Shown here: in pieces, positions 1 through 9,594 of the stretch
How the letters are laid out: every line of letters begins with the position of its first letter
How positions within the stretch are numbered: position 1 is the stretch's first letter
Position numbers and translations under genes: made by a program
Notes under the pieces: generated by a model
Told to the model about the DNA's origin: nothing
The model's database searches: none
Seen by the model: the letters and a program-made list of their open reading frames with translations, nothing else
Assembly (NCBI GenBank): GCA_009760855.2
Contig: WPIO01000223.1
Location: forward strand, 1 to 22,500
DNA: 22,500 nucleotides
Reading direction: 5' to 3'
Source of the DNA: Cristatella mucedo
Lineage: Eukaryota > Bryozoa > Phylactolaemata > Cristatellidae

Positions 1-92
1 TGTGACCTTCGAAACCCCCGGATGGGCGGACTGCGGAAGTTCGCACCTCTCCCTGAATCAAGAGTCTCATGATCATGTGGTCAAACGATGCG

Positions 93-176
93 TCAGATCA
101 TGAGTATGCTCAGATCAGAATCCAATCAGATCATCAAGATGCTCAGATCAGGATGCTCAGATCAATCGATCATGCC
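93..176. repeat. Left fragment of GATC-rich minisatellite
   Basis: Degenerate copies of the unit seen from 445 onward (for example CAGATCATCAAGATGCTCAG and CAGATCAGGATGCTCAG). It is cut off from the main array by the SINE and the (TA)n tract that follow, so it appears to be the left remnant of one originally continuous array. Confidence 0.75.
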
Positions 177-180
177 TGAG

Positions 181-320
181 CTGGTTTTGGTACTAAATAG
201 CGGTTAAGGTGGCTCATAAGCCCGACATAGGTCTGACTGAGGTCGTGGTGTCTGAGTCCTGAGGTCAATGTGAAGCGCCTGAAGAGAGCGTTACATTCTC
301 TTGGGGCGCTATCTAAATGA
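181..320 (+). mobile_element. tRNA-derived SINE, copy 1 (degraded)
   Basis: This stretch aligns along its whole length with 17877-18004. Shared blocks are CTGGTTTTGG / CTGGTTTGG at the head, AGCGGTTAAGGTGGCTC / AGCAGTTAAGGTGCTTGCTC (A-box region), CTGAGGTCGTGG (just before the B box), GTGAAGCGCCTGAA, and the tail TTCTCTTGGGGCGCTAT-AAATG. The tRNA B box (consensus GGTTCGANTCC) is damaged here (GTGTCTGAGTCCTGAGG) but intact in the second copy. A tRNA-like head plus a LINE-like tail is the usual structure of a tRNA-derived SINE. It is inserted in the minisatellite. Confidence 0.75.
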
Positions 321-324
321 ATTC

Positions 325-360
325 TATATATATATCTATATATATATATATATATCTATA

Positions 361-411
<51 letters not shown>

Positions 412-444
412 TCTATATATATATCTATATATAGAGATATATAT
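325..444. repeat. (TA)n microsatellite
   Basis: About 120 bp of almost uninterrupted TA/TATATC repeats directly abutting the 3' end of SINE copy 1. The position suggests that it grew from the SINE's A/T-rich tail. The minisatellite resumes immediately after it. Confidence 0.95.
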
Positions 445-1835
445 CAGTGCTCAGATCAGGATACTGAGATCATGAGAGTGCTCAGATCGTCAGGATGCTC
501 AGATCGAGATGATTTAGAGAATCAGGATGGCTCAGGTTGCATCCAGGATGTCAGAACGTGCGATGCTCAGGACTATCAGGATGCCTGCATAGATCTAGGA
601 TGCTTCGAGATCGTGATGCTCAGATCATCAGGATGCTCAGATCATCAGGATGGCTCAGATTCATCAGGATGCCTCAGATCATCAGGATGCTCAGAGCATC
701 AGGATGCTCACGATCATCAGGATGCCTCAGATCGTGATGCTCAGATCATCAGGATGCCTGTGATCATCAGGATGCTCAGAGTCGTGATGCTCATGGGACT
801 GGCTATGGATGCTCAGACGTCGATGCTCAGATCATCGTGACGCTCAGATCATCAGGATGCCCAGATCATCAGGATGCTCAGATCGTGATGCTCAGAGATC
901 ATCGTGATGCTCAGATCGTGATGCTCGATCTATTCAGGATGCTCAGATCATCAGGATGCGCAGACTATCAGATGCTCCGATCATCAGGATGCTCAGACTC
1001 ATCAGGATGCATACGAGATCGTGATGCTCAGATCATCAGGATGCCTGCGATCATCAGGATGTGCTCAGATCGTGATGCTCAGAATCATCAGGATGCCTCA
1101 GATCGTGAATGCAATCACGATCATCGTGAATGGCTCAGTCATGAGGATGCTCCAGAGCATCAGGATGCTCAGATCGTGATGCTCAGATCATCGTGATGCT
1201 CAGATCGTGCTGCTCAGATCATCCGTGATGCTCAGACTATCAGATGTGTAGATCATCAGGATGTCTCAGATCACCAGGATGCTCAGATCATCAGGATGCG
1301 CAGATCATCAGGATGCTCAGATCGTGATGGCTGTGACATCAGGATGCTCAGATCGTGATGCTCAGATCATTTGTGATGCTCAGATCATCAGGATGTTTGA
1401 TATCAGATGCTAGAGATGCCAGATCGGATGCTCAGATCGTGATGTCAGATAATCGTGATGATCAGATCATCAGGATGCCTGATCATCAGATGTCAGATCG
1501 TGATGCTCAGATCATCGTGATGCTTCAGATCGTGATGATCAGATCATCGTGATGTGATCATCAGGATGCTCAGATCATCAGGATGGTTTGATCACTCAGG
1601 ATGCTCAGATCATCAGGATGCCTGTAGATCATCAGGATGCTCAGATCGTGATGCTCAGATCAGGATGCTCTCAGATCGTGATGCTCTGAATGTGATGCTC
1701 AGATCATCAGGATGCTCAGATCGCGGGGGATGCTCAGATCATCAGGATGCCTGATCGCATGCTCAGATCATCGTGATGCCTAGATCATCGTGATGCTCAG
1801 ATCAATGGATAACATCATCAGGATGTTCAGATCAC
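445..1835. repeat. Degenerate 14/17-bp minisatellite (GATC unit)
   Basis: About 1.4 kb of head-to-tail units. The commonest forms are GATCATCAGGATGCTCA (17 bp), GATCATCGTGATGCTCA (17 bp) and GATCGTGATGCTCA (14 bp, lacking one ATC triplet). The three types are interspersed irregularly, with small indels. The array decays into unique sequence near 1836. The 17-bp unit contains no stop codon in any plus-strand frame, so long apparent reading frames with a 17-residue periodic peptide (DHQDAQIIRMLRSSGCS) run through it. These are a by-product of the repeat and not evidence for a gene. Confidence 0.95.
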
Positions 1836-2792
1836 TCGACAATGATGTCAATGAATTCGATTCAGAGCATCAGGTCGCCAGATCGAATGCCAGTGCGCTT
1901 CACCTTTTCCTACGAGCCGACGCCAGGCTGCGTTCGGAAAGAAATCGCTCGGCCGCACTGGTCCAAGCGAATGGCCGCAGGACGCGACTGCCGACGGCGG
2001 CCATCTGCTAGCTCGACAGGCGGCGGTCGATAGTCGCGCCCAGGTGATCCCCCGTCACCGCCGCTGCCTGGCGCGCGCTGATGATGACTTTCGCAGAAAA
2101 TTTCTTTGCAAACACATTATTCAGGAATGAACGCCTGCCCCAACCTGACCGCGCACAGCGTACCTGCAGCGGCTGGCTGAGAAGGCCGCTAATTGCGGCA
2201 TGTCGGCTGGAGTGGCGGTGGCGGCGGCGGTATGATGCTGCCGCCGGGCAGCAGCGACGAGCAGCGGCGCGCCAGTGGAGGCGAGCGCCGAGTCGACTGT
2301 CGCCTTCAGACCGGACTCGCTGGCTGCATGCGCTGGAGTGGCCGAGAACAAAGGCCGGGCGCCGGTATTTCGGGCGCCGTCGAGAGTCGCCCGGCTTTTG
2401 TCAGCGCTCCGCTCTAGCGGATTGCGCTCATGCTCGCCGGCTACGCAGTGCTTCGGTCCTCAGCGGCGATGTCTATTTGAAAAGGCGCACTAGTTAATTA
2501 ATTGCTAATGTTCTGCAGTCGCACGGTTAGAATGCCTCCACCGTTTTCCCTTGCAACGACAATGGCAGCGCTCGAGTCCGACCAATGTTCAATCAAGAAA
2601 GAGCGGGTTTCTTGTTTGGCACTGGAAGTGCAGCTGACTTATTTGTTCCCATTTCCCACGCAGCGAGCGCACCGTTGCACACAGTCACGACGAGTGGCTT
2701 TCTGCCGTATCCTGAACGGGGGGCACGCCAAACGCCTCGCTAGCTCTTCGGTGAACGAAATCATTGTCGAGCCTTGGAACTTAAGTTGGAAG
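1836..2792. other. GC-rich anonymous sequence, no gene recognised
   Basis: Unique-looking DNA, markedly GC-rich from about 1890 to 2480 with a GGCGGTGGCGGCGGCGG run near 2213. Short open frames exist on both strands (up to about 138 codons at 2081-2497), but they overlap one another, are low in complexity and match no family I recognise. An unrecognised exon cannot be excluded. Confidence 0.5.
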
Positions 2793-2800
2793 TGAGAGAG

Positions 2801-2846
<46 letters not shown>

Positions 2847-2852
2847 CGAGAG

Positions 2853-2938
<86 letters not shown>
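2793..2938. repeat. (GA)n microsatellite
   Basis: About 145 bp of GA dinucleotide repeats with scattered AC and CG interruptions on the plus strand. Apparent SLSLSL and ERERER reading frames through it are repeat artefacts. Confidence 0.97.
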
Positions 2939-3004
2939 CGTCGCGTTTTCAATGGCGCAGCGAGCTCCGTTAAAGCGGACTGGAACTCCGCCCCAATTAG
3001 CCGC

Positions 3005-3056
3005 CCTCCTCCTCCTCCTCCTCCTCCTGCTGCTGCTCCTCCTCATCCTTCTCCTC
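3005..3056. repeat. (CTC/CTG)n trinucleotide repeat
   Basis: Runs of CCT, then CTG, then CCT triplets, just downstream of the (GA)n tract. No coding context supports translation. Confidence 0.9.
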
Positions 3057-3173
3057 GCCCCCGGCACCATCGGCCGTCGACCCGATTGAGTAGCCTTATC
3101 ATTATGCTACGCTCATAGCCCAATCGTTGAACTAGCATTGAAGACTTTTCATTTGCACGCTAACGCTTTAGCG

Positions 3174-3352
3174 CCGTAGCTCTAACCATCTTAATGCCGC
3201 GATCCTTTAATACAGTTCATCGTGCTGTGGTGACCCCAACCATAAAGTTACCGTAAAGGAAATGGAAATGCGTGTTTTCGATGGTCTTAGGCGACCCTTG
3301 CGATAGAGTCGTTCGACCCCCAAAGGGGTCACGACCCACAGATTGAGAACCG
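3174..3352. mobile_element. SPIN-like hAT MITE (non-autonomous DNA transposon)
   Basis: The right end, read on the minus strand, is AGCGGTTCTCAATCTGTGGG followed by TCGTGACCCCTTTGGGGGTC, the terminal sequence type of hAT-Charlie/SPIN elements. Next on the minus strand comes CGCCTAAGACCATCGAAAAC. The left end on the plus strand holds ATGCCGCGATCCTTTAATAC, then GTGGTGACCCCAACCATAAA, also typical of SPIN-derived non-autonomous copies in vertebrates (including rodent URR1). The element is about 179 bp. It is flanked by a candidate 8-bp target duplication, CTTTAGCG (3166-3173) and CTTTAGTG (3353-3360), one mismatch. The outermost bases of the left terminal repeat are degraded. No transposase is encoded. 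The family name rests on recalled consensus sequences and needs an alignment. Confidence 0.8.
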
Positions 3353-3360
3353 CTTTAGTG

Positions 3361-4333
3361 TTATTCCGTGGACTTCGCAGCCGTTGTATATTATGAGATA
3401 TTCCTTTACTTCATTGAGCCACTTTCGGAAAGTTGGACACATGGGTAGGATACTGCACCAATGGTTTAATTTACCAGCCAACACTTCATGAAGAACCGTC
3501 CAAAACGTCAACTTTTGCTTTGAAGGTGGGAGCCGTAGGCATCGTAAGTATGAGTACCAGCTGAGCAGCTTAGCGAGCCCACCCTACTAACTGGCAATCT
3601 TGGAGTTTTTATATCATTATATGGAAAACATTATTAGTTTCAAAATAATATTGAACTCAATTCTTAATTTTAGCCACGAGAGTGCATTTTGGCTACTGGC
3701 ATTTAATAATAATTAATAATAACGCATTTAATTGGCGCTCCTAGAGAACCCAATCTTCCTATGTGCTTGTTACAATTTACAGCGTAATAACTAGCGCTCT
3801 GCCTTCTCCACATCGGGTCCGAGCTGGCTAACGAATTAGTTGCGGTTTATGCTTACGGCCTGTTCGTACGGAGCCTATGCACATTTAACCAGCCAGCAGG
3901 TATACGGGATCTTAACGCCGCCCGTGTGAAGAACGATCGGCGGGAACTTGCTGAATGATAGGCCCTCCTCGTCCCTTTGCCCCTGCCTCCTAATAGCAGA
4001 ACGCAGTCGCCATCCATCTCCTAAACCGCCAGCTCCTCATTCACACCATCAGCTGCTGACTAGATTTAATAGCGTCTCATAAATACTTTGAAGATCGCAG
4101 CCCAATCCTAGTTGAAGCTTTTGAAAACTTGTGGCGTATACGCGTAGGTCCGGGTCAATTTTATGCAAGTTGATTTATTGTCTTCCGCCATCCTCTTCAG
4201 AGTTAGGAAGAAGTCTTCGCCTACGTTAGCGGGTTCATAGACTAGCGTATACTGTCTGGAGCTGAAAAAGAACCACTGTTTGTTTATTGTAAGCATAAAC
4301 ACTTTATTTAAGTTTTTGAAAGTGGATATGTAT

Positions 4334-4336
<3 letters not shown>
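3361..4336. other. Intergenic, nothing recognised
   Basis: AT-richer unique sequence. It has no repeat, no conserved protein fragment and no RNA gene that I can identify. Open frames on either strand are under 65 codons. Confidence 0.5.
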
Positions 4337-4365
<29 letters not shown>

Positions 4366-4502
4366 CACACACACACACCACACGCATGCACGCACGCACG
4401 CACGCACACAACTAGCACGCCAGACGGCCGCGCATCACCGCACGCACGGTCCACTCGCACCACGCACACACCACACACACTACACACAGACACACACACA
4501 TA
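4337..4502. repeat. (CA)n microsatellite, compound
   Basis: A (CA)n run, then (CGCA)n near 4393-4410, then a 60-bp degenerate stretch, then more (CA)n up to 4502. The alternating purine-pyrimidine sequence could adopt Z-DNA, but no function is implied. Confidence 0.95.
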
Positions 4503-4928
4503 TAGCAGGCATGTATATTCTCTTTCATACATTCCGTATAACGATTGTGTACATAATTTACCGCACATACATTGATTCCTATTCATTCTTCATTTACCTG
4601 TGCATATATAATCGTAATAAGAATAATTGCATTTGATCGACGCGCCCCTCAGAGAACTCAATCTCTCGTCTCTAGGCCCTTAACATTTGCTGCAAAGGAC
4701 GCACGATCGAATGGTTAGCTGTAGCAATCAGCTCAATAAACAATAAGAATAAACATAGCTCGCGTGACATGCAACAGGGTCATCTGTATGTTGTCGATTA
4801 TGCAGCTGCAGTGTCAACCACGCATAAGCAAATCCCATCAACATCCGGATGCATCAGTCCATGTTGGTCGGGCATTGCAAGACCAGCCAGCAGGACCGGC
4901 AACGGTGCAGATCACGAAACCAACTTAT
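4503..4928. other. Intergenic, nothing recognised
   Basis: Mixed-composition sequence between the (CA)n and (TA)n tracts. No conserved coding fragment or RNA gene was recognised. Confidence 0.4.
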
Positions 4929-5040
4929 AATATTATATATATATATATATATAGTCTGTATATACAACGTATACTATCATCATATATAATTATATGCGTA
5001 TATATACTCATATATCCATATACGCTTATATATTAAATAT
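4929..5040. repeat. (TA)n microsatellite with degenerate TA-rich flank
   Basis: A pure TA run at about 4932-4952 is followed by TATA/TATAC-rich degenerate sequence to about 5040. Confidence 0.9.
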
Positions 5041-5559
5041 GCTTTAATATGCTTTGTGTGAGTGGTGCGTGTGTGTTTGTGTCATGTGCGTTTTGAAGTT
5101 ACGTAATGGCACGTGAACTACAGAACTTTGTCAACGATGTGCTTCGATTACTAACAAGCTTCCGGATGTCGAGAAGCGTCTGATCGATCGAGGAGGGAGT
5201 ATCCTCCCGAGGCAGCGCGCCGCGCGACGCTCTGATAATAAGCGTCGCCTACAACCACAAAACAGCCTGCTGACGAGATCTGGTCTTTCACTCAAGCGGT
5301 ACCAGCTGCCGGCGCATCGATTCCAGTAGCTGTATCTCTGAGACCACTTGCCACCCTGGTTCTCATTCTAATCAGATCCACTGCGTTCTGGCAAGGTTGC
5401 GGCTGGGTTAGCAATTCGTTGTCCGTCGAATCGTTTGGCGCACAGAGTGTGCAGCTCTCGCATCGTTTGAATCCGGGTTGCAATCAGGTCTTCATCAAAG
5501 ACAATGCCCTCACATGTTGTGATAGACGAGCCCTCCGTCTGGTGTCCTAAACTTGCATT
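5041..5559. other. Possible 5' extension of LINE relic, unresolved
   Basis: This stretch lies immediately 5' of the recognisable endonuclease motif of the LINE relic. Given that position it may include the decayed start of the endonuclease domain, but I cannot align it to the family by eye. It contains a GC-rich palindrome-prone patch near 5205-5230. Confidence 0.3.
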
Positions 5560-7286
5560 GTAGAGGCGCTCTCAAGTTTCAAGCTGCGTCGAAAACATTT
5601 GTGTGTGACAGGCCGTTACTGATTGCTGGAGACTTCAATCATTCACGTTGACCGCCCTATCGCACAGCCAGGGTCCGCTTCATTTCGTTAACTAGTCTGT
5701 AGAATTTTGGTTTGGTCCCTACACGTTAATCATACCGAACGAAGACTCCCACACAACGTCGATGGCCATAGGTGTCCTAGATCCTGTGATCACTAAGGAT
5801 GTCCTCATTGACCTTGTGTGGTGCCCCCACTTGACCAGATCATCAGATCGTGTCTCGTTCACTCGTCTGGTGCTTCTTGTACGTACAGGTTTGATATCGA
5901 ACTTGTCAAGTGACGTACTCTACAAAGCATTCACCTACACAAAGTTTGTGAAATCTTGTTTGTGGTGCAGGTCTTCTTGACTCTGCATTCCGACTCGACC
6001 GACAGCCTCGATTCCCTCACTGACTGCGGGTAACAGTACGCTCCAGGACTGCTCTTGACAAGCATGCTCCCGTTCATTCTAGACGTGTACAAAGTCGTTG
6101 AAGATTACTGTCAATTTACATGCAAACTCCTAAATGGCGCCCGGATTAAGCGTAGGCTTGAACGTCGTTTTCAAGAAATCGGTGGGTCTGATGCAGATCT
6201 AGTCAACTCATTTGCAGTTCCTCCGAGTTTACACCTGGAAGCTTGAGCCAGGGCTCTTTTTCACGTCGAAAGTTGATTTCCTGACCTGTGGACGATAAAC
6301 AGATTTAATGCGACAGTAAACCATTTACCGGCCAATGAGAGATCTGACTCCCCCAGATATTAAGGGCTCCAGGCGAAAAGTTTTCAGCCTTTACTGAAGA
6401 CTGTGCACGATATCGAGCCTCCTAAATACCACTACTTCCGACTAAAGCAATTGCGGTATCGAACCCCTGGTGACAGCTTCCGTAAAAGGCTCTTTCCGAG
6501 GCTTCTGGATGCGAGGTGGCTACCTTAATAGGTCCCTAGCAAAAACGGCTCGTCCCCTGAAGACCTATCTCCATCATCTCTGTGTTTCTACTGCAGACCA
6601 ACTTAGTCCCGCTGGCATAACCGAGATTTGTGATGCTGCTTTAGATAAAAGTTTTAAACCCAAGTCCTTCAAATTGGCAATCGTTGAGATCGATGCTTCA
6701 AAAGCCTGGTTAGATTCAGAAGTCTTGCAAACTATCGCCCAGTTTCTCTTCTTCCTTTCTCGTCGTAAAGCATTCTTTGTACTGCTGCGTTGCTAGCTGG
6801 TTGACATCTGATGAAATGTCAGAAACATTTTCAATCAGGGTTCAAGAGGCAGCACTCTCTGATCGCCAGTGTTCACAATGACAATGTTCTACGTGCAGCC
6901 ACGACGACGGGAATGTCACTGCCCTAGCCTCTGCTAGATCTGTTCTGCTGCCTTCGCCCATTGAGATCACGAAGTTCTGCTTGAACGATTTGAGAACAAC
7001 GATTGATCTGGTCGACGAAGCACTGGCGTGGTTTCTACATCACTTGTCTGTCTGATCGTTCATCCGTGTCGTGTGGGGTCAGGTCTCAGACATGAGAAGG
7101 GTCACCTTGTGGAGTCCTCAAGGGTCTGCTATGGTCCTTTCTCGGTTCCATTTATACTCAACCCATCAACCCGCTGGGACAGTGATTAAAGGCCCATAGA
7201 TTAGGATCTCACTTTTTATGCTGACGATACAGCACGGTATTTGCTCATGGTCAAAACCGTCGGATTCGCTGCTGCGAACTGAGAAG
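5560..7286 (+). pseudogene. Decayed non-LTR retrotransposon (L2/CR1-like): endonuclease and RT
   Basis: A relic of the element's main polyprotein (APE-type endonuclease plus reverse transcriptase), broken by many stops and frameshifts. Recognisable in order are LLIAGDFN at about 5616-5639 (endonuclease core), a segment around 5760-5850 resembling the D-VITK-D-LI-D-L-CPHL stretch before the SDH motif, LDKHAP-like sequence spread over two frames near 6050-6075, degraded RT around 6840-7070 including the DLVDEALAWFLHHLS-like stretch, GGAGTCCTCAAGGGTCTGCT at 7111-7130 (GVPQGS box, apparently one base short), and FYADDT at 7214-7231 (RT catalytic aspartates). The 3' part of RT is missing and polypyrimidine DNA follows. 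The element is clearly inactive. Clade assignment (L2/CR1/Rex1 group) is by motif style only. Confidence 0.85.
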
Positions 7287-8179
7287 CTGCTCTGTCTCTG
7301 TGTCCTCTCGGTGTCTCTGTGTCTGTCTGTCGGTCTGTCTGTCTGTCTGATCTGTCTGCCTGCCTGCCTGCCTGCTCGCCTGTCTGTCTGTCTGTGTCTG
7401 CTCCTGTCTCTGCCTTCTCTCTCTCTCTCTGGTCTCTCGCTGTGTCTCTTGTTCTTCTGTGTCTTCTGTTGTCTCTGTCTGTCTGGTCTGTCTCTCCTCT
7501 CGTCGCTGTCTCTTCTGTCTGTCTCTTGCCTGTCTTGCCTGCCCTTGTCCATGTCTCCTTGCCTGTCTCTGCCTGTCTTCTGCCTGCCCTTGTCTTGTCT
7601 TTGCCTGCCCTGTCTGTCTGCCCAGTTCTTGCCTGTCTTTGAACACCTCGCAGCCTGTTCTGAGCCACTTTGCCTGGTTTCGTTCTTTGCCCCCCACATG
7701 TCACCTTGGTCTGTCTGGCCTGCCCTTGCTCTGTCTCTGGTTTGGTCTCTGTCTGTCTTCAGCCACACTCCCTCATTTGCCTCGGCTCATTCACCTCTGT
7801 CTAACTTTGCCCACTGTCTGTCTGCCTTGCCTCTGTCTGGCCTCGGTCTGTCTCTGGCCTGCCTCGGCCTGCCTCTGCCCGCCTCCTGGCCTGTCTCACC
7901 TGTCTCGGCCTGTCTCTGCCTGCCTTTGGCCTGCCTCTGTCTGTCTCGCTCAGCCTCTGCCTCACCTCACCTAGCCTTGGCCTGCTCGTCTGTCTTCACC
8001 TTGTCTTTATTTGTCTTCATCACCTCTGTTCATCTGTCTCTTTCTTCTCTCTTCCTTCCCTTCCTTCCTTCCTTCCTCCTCCTCTCTCCTCCTCTCCCTC
8101 CTCTCCTCCCTCCTCCCTCCCTCTCCCCCTCCCTCTCTCCTCTCTCTCTCTCCTCCCTCCTCTCTCTCTCTTCTCTCTA
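7287..8179. repeat. Polypyrimidine tract: CTGT/CTGCC, CCTT and CTC repeats
   Basis: Nearly 900 bp in which the plus strand is overwhelmingly C and T. It starts as CTGTCTGT/CTGCCTGCC variants with G interruptions, changes to CCTTCCTT near 8050-8080, and ends as CTC/CT repeats. A 326-codon open frame (Leu/Ser/Cys-rich) runs through it only because such repeats rarely produce stop codons, and a complementary Gln/Arg/Asp-rich frame runs on the other strand. Neither looks like a real protein. Confidence 0.95.
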
Positions 8180-9594
8180 TGTTCGTACGCCATGCTAGCG
8201 GTTCGGCCATGGCGAAGGTGCGGCGGTGGCGGCAATTCAGATTAGCTCCTGAAGAGCTGACTGACCTGTTGCGGCAGCAGCGAGCGCTGGCGCCAGACGC
8301 TGAGACGAGGCGCGGCGTGTCCGTTCAGCGGGCCGCGTTCTGGCTTATGGCGGCCACTAGCAGCGTGGTGGCTTGACGACAATCTTTCGCGGTCTTTGGA
8401 TGGGATCACATGTTGGAAAGACATGACCGAACGCTCGTCCTGAGCTCGATGAGCCCGCGGTTGTTCTTCCTTCGCTGGTTTGGATTGAGCGCCCAGCGAT
8501 TGCGGGCCGCTGGCCTGTCGCGCCTGCGGGAGAAAGCGATCAGCGTGGTGGGCTGACGCTGGCAGGCTGCGCTTCGGTTACCGGACGCTGGCGCCGTTGC
8601 CGCAGCGACGACGCCCGAGCGGCGGCGCTCGAATGTTGATGCGCCGACGAGCGTGACGAGGGGGAGAACTGTAACGGGTCAGACTGGTTATGGCGATCGC
8701 TGCTTCTTGGAAGACGGGGATCGCCGAAACTTCCTCAGCAAAGAAGCCTCGCCTTCCCAGAGAGACATTTCCCGCGGTGGCGGCGGCGCACTCGCCCGCG
8801 CTGTTTCGAGGCAGGGCGCGTGCCGACGCTGCGCGCGGCGTGGGAAGAGCTGCTCGCGACCAGTGGCGACAGGCGAGCCCTCGCTGCTCCGCCAGCGCCG
8901 CCGCCGCTCGCCGATGATGGCGGCGTGGCAGCTGCCCAGAAGACCTCGGCGAAACTGGATGCCTCTTCGCCTTGAATTACCACCACCCGCGTTTCCGCCA
9001 GATTCTGTCGCCGATAAAGCGTTATTGGTCGGGGTCAGGTCGATGCCTGCTGGAAGACTGGCGCCAGCGCGCCTGCTTGAATGGCTTGAGCCTTGAGCGC
9101 CAGCAACTGGTGATCAGGCGGTCACTGGCTGCCTGGCGGGCGCCTCTGCACCGGTCGTTTCCTCTGCGGCGCCGGCGTGCGTATCTTCCATCTTCACGCC
9201 AGGAGATCTGGATGTTGCCGTTGAGCCACCACTTGGAGCGCCAGACACTCATCGATTCTTGGTAGGTGAGCGCGAAGATGCAGTGGTCGTTGAGTTGAGG
9301 CACACTGCGGCTGAGCATTGATTTATGGTAAGGCGAGGCGCGAGAAAGCAGATGGCCGCCTGTAATATTTTAACGTCCTTAATAACCGAAAAGGCATGTA
9401 ATAATGTTGGGAAACCATTATGGGCCAATCGCAATTTCGATGTTAGTATGATTACAAAGCGTCCGTCCAGTGGCTTGTCAGCTAAATTTTCAAACCAAAC
9501 GATAAAACCAACTGTTGGTTGTGCAAAACCCGCGTCACTCTGCCAGCGTATCTCCGTACGAATCAGGCTCGAAATCTAGGTGTCACCAAAGCGA
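8180..9594. other. GC-rich anonymous region
   Basis: GC-rich to about 9320, then more AT-rich. Several mutually overlapping open frames (for example plus 8653-9096, minus 8735-8986, minus 9022-9318) are Arg/Ala/Ser-rich and match nothing I recognise. Most are probably spurious. The one segment with protein-like composition is listed separately at 9199-9318. Confidence 0.4.
9199..9318 (-). other. Protein-like segment, unrecognised, possible exon
   Basis: On the minus strand about 40 codons have balanced, non-repetitive composition (QLNDHCIFALTYQES and then VWRSKWWLNGNIQISW). After that the frame turns Arg-rich and unconvincing. I do not recognise the family and no clear splice pair frames the segment. 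It could be a small exon, a transposon relic or chance. It is noted because its composition differs from the surrounding Arg/Ala-rich frames. Confidence 0.15.

Noticed and set aside
445-1835. Hammerhead ribozyme or C/D-box snoRNA array: the minus strand of the satellite repeats CTGATGA and CTGA.
   Set aside because: CUGAUGA alone is not enough. No GAAA core partner, flanking helices or cleavage site recur in the unit, and boxes C and D lack the paired terminal stem and spacing. The match is a by-product of the 17-bp sequence.
445-1835. Protein genes encoded by the minisatellite (frames of about 120 codons) or a CRISPR array.
   Set aside because: The reading frames are periodic translations of a stop-free repeat. 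The units are contiguous with no unique spacers, and the sequence is eukaryotic.
4337-4502. Coding frame with His/Thr repeats.
   Set aside because: Translation of a (CA)n microsatellite without flanking conserved sequence.
7218-8198. A 326-codon Leu/Ser/Cys-rich frame and complementary Gln/Arg/Asp-rich frames.
   Set aside because: They lie in simple CTGT/CCTT/CTC repeats with no domain. Absence of stops follows from base composition.
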